DNA of 64,000 bases from Desulfopila inferna (GTDB lineage Bacteria; Desulfobacterota; Desulfobulbia; Desulfobulbales; Desulfocapsaceae). Below, in pieces: positions 17,729-26,386 of this stretch. Made by a program: the position numbers and the translations under genes. The stretch is from the NCBI RefSeq assembly GCF_016919005.1, contig NZ_JAFFQE010000004.1, forward strand, positions 310,001 through 374,000, in the 5' to 3' direction. Position 1 is the stretch's first letter. Each line of letters opens with the position of its first letter. Under the pieces are notes generated by a model. The model ran no database searches. It saw nothing but the letters and a program-made list of their open reading frames with translations, and had not been told where the DNA came from.

Positions 17729-19060
17729 ATGCACATGGTATGGCAAAAGGCGAAGGAAATATTGCGGGATGAATTAAGTGAGAGCGTCTATAGTCTCTGG
17801 ATAGATCCGCTTGAGTGTTCAGGGCTTCAGGAGGATAAAATTTCCCTGTGCTGTCCCGATCGCTTTTTCAGCGCCTATGTAGCAAGAAATTATCTGGAAA
17901 TCATTCAGGCAAAGCTGAGCGATGTCGACCCCCAAAGAAGGGAAGTGATCCTGACATTGGGACGGGGGGCTGCACAGGCTCCGGCTGGCGGCAAAAGTGC
18001 GCAGTTGCGTCTGCCCAACGTACCTCGCAACTCCTCCTCGGTGCGAGCCCTGCATCCCCGCTACACCTTCGCCGAATTTATGGTGGGAGAGAGCAACATT
18101 TTAGCACAGTCTGCCTGTCGATCGATTACCCTGGCCGATGATTCCATTGGGCCCTGCCTGTATATTAACAGTTCCACGGGACTGGGAAAGAGCCATTTGA
18201 CACATGCCGTAGCCCATCAGATCCTGGCCGAGGCGCCAATGACGAGGCTGCATTATCTCACGGCGCAACAATTTTCCTATGAGATGGTGAACAATATCAA
18301 GGCCAATACCATGGACAGCTTCAAACAGAAATATCACGAGCAATGCGATATTCTTCTGGTGGAGGATGTTCATTCCCTGACCGGTAAAAAGAAGACCCAG
18401 GAGGAGCTCAATGAATTATTGGACTCCCTGATCAAGTGCGGCAAGAGGATCGTCTTCACCGCAAACCGGCCGCCCCGTGATCTTATCGGCATCGATGAGG
18501 AGTTCCGTTCACGAATGGCTGCAGGTCTGGTGACCGCCATCCAGCCTCCGGATATATCGACTCGGACCAGAATCGTCAAGAATAAGGCACAACAGCATAA
18601 TCTGAAGCTGGAAGAGGAACACATTGATTATCTGGCCCAACATATCAAGGGAGATATCCGCCAGGTTGAATCGGCAATAGTCGGCATTCGGGCCAAGGCA
18701 CATTTACAGGAAGGCGTGGTCGATATGTCCCTGGTCGAACAGGTTATCGCCGCGCTTGTGGGCTTGCCCAAATCCCTCTCCCCCGCCCTGATCAGGGAAT
18801 TCATCTGCAAACAGTATAAGGTAAGCTGTGACGAACTACAGTCCCGCTCCAGAAAAAAAGCGCTGACCTTTCCCCGTCAGGTGGCCATGTATCTTTGCCG
18901 CAAACATACCGAGAATTCTCTCAATGAAATCGGCAAAGAGTTCAACCGGGATCATTCCACGGTCCTCCACTCCATAAAAGTGGTTACCGGCCTGACCAAC
19001 AGGAATATCTCCGTAGGGGAGCAGATAAATCTTCTCAGTAAGAAGTTAAAGACCCTTTAA
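17729..19060 (+). CDS. dnaA: Chromosomal replication initiator DnaA (stand-alone, somewhat divergent)
   Basis: Replication initiator ATPase. Domains: domain I (residues ~1-80, WQKAKEILRDELSESVYSLW), short linker, AAA+ domain III (~105-330) with Walker A SSTGLGKSHLTHAV, Walker B DILLVEDVHSLTGKKKTQEE and an Arg finger in EEFRSRMAAGL, and DNA-binding domain IV with the signature DHSTVLHSIKV after KALTFPRQVAMYL. Compared with canonical DnaA, Walker A has Ser for Thr and the sensor region is divergent. It lacks the usual dnaN/recF/gyrB neighbours, so it could be a second DnaA. Start: ATG at 17729, with another ATG at 17735; GGGGG precedes it. Confidence 0.9.
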   Translation: MHMVWQKAKEILRDELSESVYSLWIDPLECSGLQEDKISLCCPDRFFSAYVARNYLEIIQAKLSDVDPQRREVILTLGRGAAQAPAGGKSAQLRLPNVPRNSSSVRALHPRYTFAEFMVGESNILAQSACRSITLADDSIGPCLYINSSTGLGKSHLTHAVAHQILAEAPMTRLHYLTAQQFSYEMVNNIKANTMDSFKQKYHEQCDILLVEDVHSLTGKKKTQEELNELLDSLIKCGKRIVFTANRPPRDLIGIDEEFRSRMAAGLVTAIQPPDISTRTRIVKNKAQQHNLKLEEEHIDYLAQHIKGDIRQVESAIVGIRAKAHLQEGVVDMSLVEQVIAALVGLPKSLSPALIREFICKQYKVSCDELQSRSRKKALTFPRQVAMYLCRKHTENSLNEIGKEFNRDHSTVLHSIKVVTGLTNRNISVGEQINLLSKKLKTL

Positions 19061-19070
19061 ATACCCTTAC

Positions 19071-19143
19071 AGGTTTTTTTCTTGTATTTTGCGAGAAAAT
19101 AATCTGTCTAAAGGTTCCTTTCCAACTCAACTGGGTTAGTAAA
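19071..19143 (+). repeat. Dispersed intergenic repeat, copy downstream of dnaA
   Basis: T-rich left part (19071-19100), then TCTAAAGGTTCCTT and TCCAACTCAACTGGGTTAGT. It shares the block CTGTCTAAAGGTTC exactly with the copy at 28782-28850, and the CTGGGTTA end with the copies at 28.8, 37.7 and 56.7 kb. Confidence 0.75.
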
Positions 19144-19232
19144 TTGTTTTTGTGCTCTCTTTCAATTCTTTTTAGGGCGGTACTTTTCCAGTAGCAGGCG
19201 ATACAGTTTATTATCGATTCAGAGTTTTCAAC

Positions 19233-19964
19233 TCAGCGGAACGATGCGATGCAGAGAATATCATTGCGGAGCAGGGGATGCTTGCGAAAGAAGCGATTTC
19301 TCCACAGGGCGCGGCGGTTGATGGTTCCGTGCCTGCACATCAGGATCTTTTCTAAATCCAGTCCGGAGGCAATTATCATCTTCGCTGTTGTATAGGGCGA
19401 AAACCAGAAACGATGGTCGCTGTTAATGGTCTCGCAGCCGTCTCTGGCAAGCAGGTAGTTGTCTCGGCTGACTCCATTGTGAACAGTGAGGATGAGTTTG
19501 GTGAAGTCGTTTTTATATTTCCGCGCTATGGCGCGAAGAAAAGCAGTGGGGGCCTCGATATGCTCGAGAACTTCTGGAATCAGGAGATAATCCCAGTTGT
19601 CACTTCTAGTGATTCCGGCAAACTGATCGCTGAAAATATCGGTACAGGAGGTGTCCTGAAAACCGAGTTTGTCCTTAATGTAGCGGATACCGGCTTCCTG
19701 GGTGTCGATACCGTGACAACGCAGGGCGCTTTCACAAAGTCTGCTGTGCAGCCATTTTCTGCGTTTTATCCTCTGGCGCACCGTTTCGATATTATGATCG
19801 ACACAGCCGACATGAATGACCTTCTTCCCCGCGACCATTTCGCAGAGGAGATCAATCCGGGTTCGGTAGCTATGATCTTCTTCATCAAATATAAACCGGG
19901 TCCGCAGGGTGTTTGAGTATTCTTCGCCCTGCAGGTAGGCCAGAGTATCATCTGGAAAATACAT
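19233..19964 (-). CDS. Class I SAM-dependent methyltransferase-like protein
   Basis: Start set at ATG 19964, which has AAAGGAG 7-8 bp upstream; the longer frame runs back into the preceding gene. The ~243-residue protein shows a Rossmann-type beginning, KKVIHVGCVDHN (residues ~46-57), where the SAM-binding glycine loop is GCVDH rather than GxGxG, and a later acidic/aliphatic stretch WDYLLIPEVLEHIEAPTAFL matching the Methyltransf_23-type 'D.i...evlEHi..P..fL' motif. The substrate is unknown. The gene follows the protoporphyrinogen oxidase gene on the same strand after 46 bp and may share its transcript. Confidence 0.7.
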   Translation of the reverse strand: MYFPDDTLAYLQGEEYSNTLRTRFIFDEEDHSYRTRIDLLCEMVAGKKVIHVGCVDHNIETVRQRIKRRKWLHSRLCESALRCHGIDTQEAGIRYIKDKLGFQDTSCTDIFSDQFAGITRSDNWDYLLIPEVLEHIEAPTAFLRAIARKYKNDFTKLILTVHNGVSRDNYLLARDGCETINSDHRFWFSPYTTAKMIIASGLDLEKILMCRHGTINRRALWRNRFFRKHPLLRNDILCIASFR

Positions 19965-20010
19965 GGAGACTCCTTTAGACCATGTCTTTAGCTCTATGTT
20001 TGCGACACCG

Positions 20011-21414
20011 TCAAAAATATACTCCCTTGACAGCCGCTTCCTGACTTTTAGCGCCGGCACCCGTGGCAATGGCCTCGGCTGTACGAACTCCGTGCTTCAT
20101 CATATCGTTGAGGCCGATGCCTTCCCAGCCGAAACCGCAGATGTAAAGACCGGGAAAATGTTCCCTGAGATGATTACGCCAGCTGAGCAGTTCAGGATAG
20201 TGCTGCTCCAGCTGGGGAATGCTTCCCCAGGGCCGCAGAACTTTGGTGTAAACCGGTTCGCCATGAAGCGGTAGAATATCCCTGACGTCATCAAGGGCTC
20301 TGCGGATCAACTCCTCGTCGCTGAGTGTAAGCCGTTCGGGATGTCTGCGTCCGCCGACCAACGTCTCGAAGAGGATGTGGCCGGCAGGAGCTCGTCCCGG
20401 GAACATGTTGGAAGAGAAGAGCGTGCCAAGGGTGAAGCGCTGCTCCTGTTCCGGAATGAGATAACCGAACCCCGGAGGCAGGCTGGAGCCCGGACCGTAG
20501 CCGAATACCACGGTGAGGATATCCGCTTCGGCAACTGCGGGAAGCGGTGGTGGAACAAGCTCCCGGAGCAGAGAAATGGCGGTATTTGTCGGCACGGCAA
20601 GAACGAGGTTGTCCGCCTCGAATCGACCGCGGCTGGTGACCACCCGCCAGCCGCCATCAAGCCTTGAGAGGGACTGAACTTCACAGTTCAGGAAGAGATC
20701 GGCATCTTCGGTGAGGTATTGACTCAGTTTCTGCGGCAGCCTTGCCATGCCTTCTGGAAAGCTGGTCATGGCGGGCATGGAGAAGCCAGCAGGTTCCTTT
20801 TTCCTGTTTTTCCTGCTGCTCCGGGCTTTTGCCAGCATTCCGCGAATGACAGAACCATGTTCCTGCTCAAGATGGCGAATGGCGGGCATGACACTGTCGA
20901 TGGTGAGCCTGTCGATATCGCCTGCATAGGTACCGGTGAAAACCGCATCGGCAAAAGGCAGCAGGGCTTTTCCGAAACGGTGATTAACCCATTTGGCCAC
21001 CGTCGGCTCTCCGGCGAGCGGTTCCTGCCACAATTCGGCGAGCACCCGGAGTTTGGCACTCCACGGCACCAGCGGTGCCAGCAGAATCTTCAGGGGTGTC
21101 TGCGGGATCATCCGTAATTCTCCATCGAGCAGGACATAACGGACAAAGTTTATCAGCGGCGCCTTTACCGATTCGCCGGCCAGTCCACATTCCTCGAGAA
21201 TTTCCCTGCTTTCTTTGCAGTTATCCAGAAATCCGTGAGGTCCTATCTCAGCGGTGAATCCATTTTCATGGTGGCTACGGATTACACCGCCGGTGCTTTC
21301 CGACTTTTCCAGAATAACGTAACGGTGCCCATAGCAGGTGGTGCGCAGCTTATGAGCCACGGTCAGGCCGGAAAGGCCGGCACCTATTATTATAGTATCG
21401 GTGTGATGCGTCAT
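20011..21414 (-). CDS. hemY: FAD-dependent protoporphyrinogen oxidase
   Basis: Oxidises protoporphyrinogen IX (or coproporphyrinogen III) to the porphyrin during heme synthesis. Seen: FAD dinucleotide-binding TIIIGAGLSGLTVAHKL (residues ~7-23) with the following acidic residue VILEKSESTGGVIRS, GFTAEIGPHGFL, PFADAVFTGTYAGDIDRL and the C-terminal FAD-binding LYICGFGWEGIGLNDMMKHG. The 467 residues match HemY/PPOX enzymes. This class normally passes electrons to O2, which is noteworthy in a presumed sulfate reducer. Other heme genes are not adjacent. HemY versus coproporphyrinogen oxidase (HemG/CgoX) specificity cannot be settled from sequence alone. Confidence 0.88.
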   Translation of the reverse strand: MTHHTDTIIIGAGLSGLTVAHKLRTTCYGHRYVILEKSESTGGVIRSHHENGFTAEIGPHGFLDNCKESREILEECGLAGESVKAPLINFVRYVLLDGELRMIPQTPLKILLAPLVPWSAKLRVLAELWQEPLAGEPTVAKWVNHRFGKALLPFADAVFTGTYAGDIDRLTIDSVMPAIRHLEQEHGSVIRGMLAKARSSRKNRKKEPAGFSMPAMTSFPEGMARLPQKLSQYLTEDADLFLNCEVQSLSRLDGGWRVVTSRGRFEADNLVLAVPTNTAISLLRELVPPPLPAVAEADILTVVFGYGPGSSLPPGFGYLIPEQEQRFTLGTLFSSNMFPGRAPAGHILFETLVGGRRHPERLTLSDEELIRRALDDVRDILPLHGEPVYTKVLRPWGSIPQLEQHYPELLSWRNHLREHFPGLYICGFGWEGIGLNDMMKHGVRTAEAIATGAGAKSQEAAVKGVYF

Positions 21415-21415
21415 T

Positions 21416-21610
21416 TCAGCTCATCATGTATCGGCTTTCTCGATTTTGGTGGTGACCCGGCCGCAGTTCATCGACCTGCCCGGATTGATGTTTGTGATTT
21501 TTGCCGGGGTATTTCTCCCCTCTTGTATTCGTCGATTTGACCGCTGCCGCAGTGATCTGCTCGAGAGTGCGGAGATGGCCATGATTTCTGTCGTATATCT
21601 TTATTTTCAT
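21416..21610 (-). CDS. Possible small protein upstream of hemY
   Basis: A 64-codon frame with a good ribosome site (AGGAG 8 bp before the ATG at 21610), ending next to the hemY start. The N-terminus MKIKIYDRNHGHLRTLEQIT looks protein-like; the C-terminal half is rich in Lys/His/Asn and less convincing. Another frame across the same 3' half encodes a protein-like stretch ending KIEKADT, so a frameshift or a remnant is possible. I do not recognise it. Confidence 0.3.
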   Translation of the reverse strand: MKIKIYDRNHGHLRTLEQITAAAVKSTNTRGEKYPGKNHKHQSGQVDELRPGHHQNRESRYMMS

Positions 21611-21657
21611 AGCCTTATCTCCTGGCTGCCGGCAAAGGATTGTACATCCGAGGTATA

Positions 21658-21689
21658 CTTGACATACGATGATATGTGCTTACCATTTT
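21658..21689 (+). promoter_or_regulatory. Candidate heat-shock (sigma-32-like) promoter of htpG
   Basis: CTTGACA (21658-21664) and CCATTTT (21683-21689) resemble the sigma-32 elements CTTGAA and CCCATnT with a spacing in the usual range, ~80 bp before the htpG start. The same TTGACA could also serve a housekeeping sigma factor. Inferred from position and pattern. Confidence 0.35.
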
Positions 21690-21769
21690 CGCCGACTTGA
21701 TGAAAAAAATCAATGGAAAGGGTGTAAAATCCGGAACTTTCTGTATGAAAAAAAGCTGAGGTGAAATAG

Positions 21770-23638
21770 ATGACCACAACACAACATGAATTCCAGGCTG
21801 AAACCAAAAAACTCTTAGATATTGTAATCAACTCGCTCTATACCGAACGTGATGTCTTTATTCGGGAGCTCATTTCCAACAGTGCCGATGCCCTGGAAAA
21901 GATGCGCCATGAGAGTCTTACCAGGGAGGATGTCTTTGATGCACATGTTCCTCTTGAGATAGACATATCTCTTGATGAAAAGGCGCATACTTTTACTATT
22001 ACCGATACCGGCATCGGCATGAGCCGGGTTGAACTCGAGTCCAATCTGGGCACAATCGCCCATTCGGGATCTAATACTTTTCTGCTGGAACTGGCCGAGG
22101 CCGCCAAGAAGGATATCAACTTGATAGGTCAGTTCGGAGTAGGTTTTTATGCGGCCTTCATGGCGGGCGCCAAGGTCAGGGTGCAGAGCAGGTCGTGGGA
22201 CGGCAGCGAAGGGCATGAATGGGAATCGGATGGCTCGGGAACCTTTACCATCACCGAGAAAGAAGGACTTCACAGGGGAACGCGCATAATCGTCGAGTTG
22301 AAGGAGGATGCCCATGAATATGCCCAGAAATGGCGGGTGGAATCGATTATCAAACAATACTCAGCCTTCGTCTCTTTCCCCATTAAGCTCGAAGGAGAAG
22401 TAGTCAACACCGTTCAAGCCTTGTGGATGCGCAATAAAGCGGAGATCAAGGAGGAGGAGTATACCGAGTTTTACAAGTTCATTGCCAATGCCTTTGACGA
22501 ACCGACTTACCGTCTCCATTTTTCAGCCGATGCACCTCTGGCGATCAATGCCCTGCTCTTTGTTCCCAAAGAAAATTTTGAAATAATGGGATTCGGCCGT
22601 GTCGATCCGGGCGTGAACCTCTACTGCCAACGGATTCTGATTGATCAGCACTCCGAAAATATCCTGCCCGAATGGCTCCGCTTCCTCAAGGGGGTAGTCG
22701 ACAGTGAGGATCTGCCGCTCAATATTTCCCGACAGGCACTGCAGGATAATGCCCTGGTTTCCAAGCTGCGTAAGGTGATAACCAAACGTTTCCTCAAATA
22801 TATGGATGAGGAGGCCAAAAAGGATCCGGAAAAGTACCTTGAGTTCTGGAATACCTTCGGCATCTATTTCAAGGAAGGAGCCACCAGCGACTATGAATTC
22901 CAGAAGGAGCTGTCCAGACTCATTCGTTTTGAATCTTCCAAATCCGAGGCGGGCAAACCTATCGGGCTTGCCGAGTATCTGGCGCGAATGAACCCGGATC
23001 AGGAAGAGATTTATTATATTAACGGTCCTTCGAGAACGGCAATCGAATCAGGGCCATATGTCGAGATGTTCACCAAGAACGACATCGAAATCCTCTACAC
23101 CATGGAGCCCATCGATGACTTTGTCTTGAGTCATCTGGGTGAGTTTGAGGGTAAAAAGCTGGTCTCCGCCGACCGGGCCGATCTTTCCCTGCCGAAAGGA
23201 ACGGAAGCAGATGCTGAGGAAAAGCCGGAAGACGAAGCAAGCCTCGACAAGGAACAGAAAGAATCACTGTTGAGCTGGCTGAAGAAGGCCCTGGAAGATA
23301 AGGTTGCCGATGTCATTGTCTCCAGGAGACTGGTGGACTCCCCTGCAATGATCGTCAATCCAGACGGGCACATGAGCTCCTCCATGGAGAGAGTGATTGC
23401 CATGAGCCGCCGGGAGAAAGGCGTTCCCGAAGAAAAGAGTAAGAAGAATCTGGAAATTAATCCAGCCAATCCATTGATCAGGCGTCTTGCCGCGCTCATT
23501 AAGGAAGACGAGGATTTCGCTCGGGAGGTGGCCGGACAGATATATGACAATGCCATGATCCAGGCCGGTCTTTACGTCAACCATCTTGAAATGGTGGAGC
23601 GGAACTACAGAATCCTCGGACGTGTCACCAAGGCATAA
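21770..23638 (+). CDS. htpG: Molecular chaperone HtpG (Hsp90)
   Basis: ATP-dependent dimeric cytosolic chaperone. Seen: GHKL ATPase domain (residues ~1-220) with FIRELISNSADALEKM, TDTGIGMSR and LIGQFGVGFYAAFM; middle domain with LPLNISRQALQDN; and a C-terminal dimerisation domain. The 622 residues are normal. The ribosome site GAGGTG lies 8 bp before the ATG. Followed by a strong intrinsic terminator at 23688-23719, so it is probably monocistronic. Confidence 0.97.
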   Translation: MTTTQHEFQAETKKLLDIVINSLYTERDVFIRELISNSADALEKMRHESLTREDVFDAHVPLEIDISLDEKAHTFTITDTGIGMSRVELESNLGTIAHSGSNTFLLELAEAAKKDINLIGQFGVGFYAAFMAGAKVRVQSRSWDGSEGHEWESDGSGTFTITEKEGLHRGTRIIVELKEDAHEYAQKWRVESIIKQYSAFVSFPIKLEGEVVNTVQALWMRNKAEIKEEEYTEFYKFIANAFDEPTYRLHFSADAPLAINALLFVPKENFEIMGFGRVDPGVNLYCQRILIDQHSENILPEWLRFLKGVVDSEDLPLNISRQALQDNALVSKLRKVITKRFLKYMDEEAKKDPEKYLEFWNTFGIYFKEGATSDYEFQKELSRLIRFESSKSEAGKPIGLAEYLARMNPDQEEIYYINGPSRTAIESGPYVEMFTKNDIEILYTMEPIDDFVLSHLGEFEGKKLVSADRADLSLPKGTEADAEEKPEDEASLDKEQKESLLSWLKKALEDKVADVIVSRRLVDSPAMIVNPDGHMSSSMERVIAMSRREKGVPEEKSKKNLEINPANPLIRRLAALIKEDEDFAREVAGQIYDNAMIQAGLYVNHLEMVERNYRILGRVTKA

Positions 23639-23687
23639 GCGGCTGCGGAAATTTCAGTCGGCAAAATCAGATAAGAGGTGAAGACAG

Positions 23688-23719
23688 TGGGAGAGAGCGA
23701 AATGTTCTCTCCCATTTTT
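23688..23719 (+). terminator. Rho-independent terminator after htpG
   Basis: A perfect 9-bp stem, TGGGAGAGA paired with TCTCTCCCA, with a 9-nt loop (23697-23705), followed by TTTTT at 23715-23719. It lies 49 bp after the htpG stop. Confidence 0.88.
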
Positions 23720-23772
23720 GCTTTTAGAGGTTGAAAAAGAAGGTCCTTCAGTTTATAGAGCTGGAGGAGTAT

Positions 23773-24198
23773 ATGGATTTCATGAAAACTCGTCTGGAGT
23801 ACGATATGCCTTTTGTCCCGCGATTCGCAATTATCCTCACCCTTGGACTTTTGCTGTTCACCACTGGATGCTACAACAAGCCCGTGCGTCACCTGGCTTC
23901 CGATGCCGTTCTTATCGAGGCCGGCAGTTCAACCCGTAATGACGTTCTCACCTACCTCGGTGAACCTGATATTCAGCGGCGGTTGCCGAGCGGCGAAGAA
24001 GAGTGGATCTATATTGAGGAAATGACCTCTGATCTTCAGAGAGTCCCACTGGCCGGTGGTTATTTCAAAGGCAAGGGCCAAGAGAGGATATTAATTGTTC
24101 TGAGCAATGATATCGTGCAATCCTGTGAATTCAGGGAATTCGGGACAGATGAATTTGATTGGTCCGATACCTATTCCCCGCAAGAGAAAACCGAGTGA
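23773..24198 (+). CDS. SmpA/BamE-like lipoprotein
   Basis: Start set at ATG 23773, directly behind the strong ribosome site GGAGGAG. Seen: signal peptide ending in the lipobox LLFTTGC (Cys ~ residue 33), then a short domain with AGSSTRNDVLTYLGEPD and EEEWIYIEE, the 'G.t...V...lG.P' pattern of SmpA/OmlA/BamE domains. It is predicted to be an outer-membrane or periplasmic lipoprotein. BamE stabilises the BAM complex in enterics; whether this one does is inference, as bamA is 9 kb away. Its stop overlaps the pcm start by 4 bp. Confidence 0.75.
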   Translation: MDFMKTRLEYDMPFVPRFAIILTLGLLLFTTGCYNKPVRHLASDAVLIEAGSSTRNDVLTYLGEPDIQRRLPSGEEEWIYIEEMTSDLQRVPLAGGYFKGKGQERILIVLSNDIVQSCEFREFGTDEFDWSDTYSPQEKTE

Positions 24199-24842
24199 TT
24201 GACTGTTATGGTACCATCCGCCAGCGTATGGTGCAGGAACAGCTGGTCTCCCGAGGTATTACCGATGCACCGACCCTGCAGGCCATGAGTGAGGTGCCGC
24301 GGCATCTGTTTGTTGAAGATGCCATGCGTGCGCGGGCATACGGTGACTATCCCCTGCCTATCTCTGCAGGACAGACCATCTCCCAGCCTTATATCGTGGC
24401 CCTGATGACGCAGATGCTGGGTCTTTCCGGTACGGAAAAAGTGCTTGAAGTCGGAACGGGATCGGGATACCAGGCTGCTGTTTTGTCACGAATGTGCGCA
24501 CGCGTCTATACTGTTGAGAGGATTAATCAGCTTCTCGCCTCCTCCCGCAAGGTCTTCGATATTCTGCGCTATTACAATATTATCGCCAAGCTGGATGACG
24601 GCACCATGGGATGGCCGGAGAACGGACCCTACGATGCCATTATCATAACAGCCGGAGGCCCTGAGATTCCATCACCTTTAGTCGACCAGCTGGCGGACTC
24701 CGGCAGGATGGTGATCCCCGTGGGCAACCAAGAGGTCCAGGAACTTCAGCTTCTTACCAAAAATGAAGACGGAATCAAGATAGAACGGCGGGACAAGGTT
24801 CGTTTTGTTGATTTGATAGGAAAATATGGCTGGTCGGATTGA
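24195..24842 (+). CDS. pcm: Protein-L-isoaspartate O-methyltransferase
   Basis: Repairs isoaspartyl residues in aged proteins using SAM. Seen: QRMVQEQLVSRGITDAPTLQ at the N-terminus, AYGDYPLPISAGQTISQPYI (substrate-binding region), SAM motif KVLEVGTGSGYQAAVLSR, and the DDGTMGWP and PYDAIIITAGGPEIP motifs. The start GTG at 24195 gives the normal ~215 residues and a GTGA overlap with the upstream lipoprotein gene, implying translational coupling. The SAM consumed here links it to metK and ahcY at 53.7-56.2 kb. Confidence 0.93.
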   Translation: MIDCYGTIRQRMVQEQLVSRGITDAPTLQAMSEVPRHLFVEDAMRARAYGDYPLPISAGQTISQPYIVALMTQMLGLSGTEKVLEVGTGSGYQAAVLSRMCARVYTVERINQLLASSRKVFDILRYYNIIAKLDDGTMGWPENGPYDAIIITAGGPEIPSPLVDQLADSGRMVIPVGNQEVQELQLLTKNEDGIKIERRDKVRFVDLIGKYGWSD

Positions 24843-25440
24843 GATGAGAAGCAGAGGGGTTTTAAGACGGTTGTATGATGTCTGTATGGAGTGGCTGGAG
24901 GGGCCCTACGGCGTCTATGTGCTGTTTGCCATTGCCTTTGTCGAATCCTCCTTTTTCCCTCTGCCGCCTGACGTCTTTCTGATAGCGCTCTGCATAGCAC
25001 TGCCAAAGAAATCTCTCAAATATGCGGCAATCTGTGCGGTCGGTTCAGTTTTGGGCGGCGCCTTCGGCTATGGTCTTGGCATGTGGGCCATGGAGGGTGT
25101 CGGTCGGCCGATCATTGACTGGTATGGCCTTGCCAATAAATATGATGAGGTGCAGTTTCTCTATAAAGAGTATGATGTCCTGGCAATTTTCGCTGCCGGC
25201 TTTACCCCATTGCCCTATAAGCTTTTCACCATCACCGCCGGAGCGTTCGAGCTGGACTTTCTCAGGTTTATGCTGGTTTCACTGCTGGCCCGGTCCGCCA
25301 GATTTTTCCTGGTTGCCATTTTTATCTATTATCTTGGTGCACCGGTAAAAGTGTATATAGACCGCTACTTCAATATTCTCTCGGTTGTTTTCCTGGTGCT
25401 GCTGATTGGAGGATTTGCGGCGATTAAATATCTCCTCTAG
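24826..25440 (+). CDS. YqaA/DedA-type membrane protein (VTT domain)
   Basis: Inner-membrane protein of the SNARE-associated/VTT family. Seen: a first hydrophobic stretch with AFVESSFFPLPPDVFLIAL, the conserved FTPLPYKLFTITAGAF core with the Pro-containing re-entrant loop, and three further hydrophobic helices ending AAIKYLL. E. coli YqaA-type proteins have ~140-200 residues. Members of the wider family are implicated in lipid carrier recycling or membrane homeostasis; the role here is not known. The ATG at 24826 overlaps pcm by 17 bp and has AGGA upstream; an ATG at 24844 is an alternative. The end overlaps the convergent yaaA by 4 bp. Confidence 0.82.
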   Translation: MAGRIEMRSRGVLRRLYDVCMEWLEGPYGVYVLFAIAFVESSFFPLPPDVFLIALCIALPKKSLKYAAICAVGSVLGGAFGYGLGMWAMEGVGRPIIDWYGLANKYDEVQFLYKEYDVLAIFAAGFTPLPYKLFTITAGAFELDFLRFMLVSLLARSARFFLVAIFIYYLGAPVKVYIDRYFNILSVVFLVLLIGGFAAIKYLL

Positions 25441-26207
25441 CCTGTACTTCTATCGACAAAGACCAATTCACCGGCAGTGGAAAGCTCTTCTGCGAATCTA
25501 TAGTCCCGATAGTGGAATTGTTTCAGTTCGGCGCTGCTCTGCAACCTGTTCCTGATTATGTAGTTCGCCATAGCGCCGCGGGCCTTTTTGGCATGGATGG
25601 CAATGGTTTTCAGGGTGCCTTTTCTCTGCTGTTTAAAAGAAACATGAATGATGGAGGCAGGCAGTTCTGCAGGTGTGACCGCCTTGAAATATTCATTTGA
25701 AGCGAGATTGACAATTTCAGTAATCTTTGTCCCGGCAAGATGGCGTTTCAGTAACATGTTGATATCATCACGCCAGTAGTCATAGAGACTTCTTTTTTCC
25801 TCCGGACGAAATTTGCCGCCCATCTCCAGTCTGTAGGGTTGAATGAGGTCGAGCGGCCTGAGGATGCCGTAGAGAGCCGAGAAAATGCGGAGATGTTGTT
25901 GAGCAAATTGAAAGTCGTCATCGCTGTAGCCATCGGCATCGATTTCAGAGAACACATCGCCGCGAAAGGCGAGCAGGGCGGGGCTGCCGCTCTCCATCCC
26001 GGCCGCAATCTTGAATTGCGAGTAACGCTCACGGGTCTTTTTCGCCAGCTGTTCGCTAATCTTCATCACCTTGCCGATTTCCGCGGCATCGAGTCGTTTC
26101 AGCTGCGCCGCCAGAGCATCTGTCCTGTCGAGCATTTCCGGCTGGGTTGCCAGGGCATGGTGATATCCCGATTCCTGGGTTTTGGAGGGTGAGAGAAGCA
26201 GCAGCAT
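25437..26207 (-). CDS. yaaA: Peroxide stress protein YaaA (UPF0246)
   Basis: Seen: N-terminal MLLLLSPSKTQ, then AALKRLD-like helices, PALLAFRGDVFSEIDADGYS, LRILSALYGILRPLDLIQPY-type core (here RIFSALYGILRPLDLIQPYR), and C-terminal KKARGAMANYIIRNRL. The 256 residues match the family. In E. coli YaaA limits free iron during H2O2 stress and binds DNA; that role is known from the family and assumed here. Convergent with the membrane protein gene upstream. Confidence 0.93.
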   Translation of the reverse strand: MLLLLSPSKTQESGYHHALATQPEMLDRTDALAAQLKRLDAAEIGKVMKISEQLAKKTRERYSQFKIAAGMESGSPALLAFRGDVFSEIDADGYSDDDFQFAQQHLRIFSALYGILRPLDLIQPYRLEMGGKFRPEEKRSLYDYWRDDINMLLKRHLAGTKITEIVNLASNEYFKAVTPAELPASIIHVSFKQQRKGTLKTIAIHAKKARGAMANYIIRNRLQSSAELKQFHYRDYRFAEELSTAGELVFVDRSTG

Positions 26208-26386
26208 GAGGTTTCCCTGGTCTTGGCTGTATTGATGATGTACTCGTAATCAGCTGGATACAATCTTTATCGCAGAGTCCATCTTGATAACTTCGATGAC
26301 TTTTTGCGGGAGCGGCTTCGGCCTTCAGGATTTTTATTCGGGCGGCCAGCAGCTTCAGCATTGAGGTCGGGCTTTTTACGACGTTA

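Noticed and set aside
17448-17777. 109-codon frame upstream of and into dnaA
   Set aside because: It overlaps the dnaA start, has no convincing ribosome site and its C-terminal half is Arg-rich noise crossing an inverted repeat.
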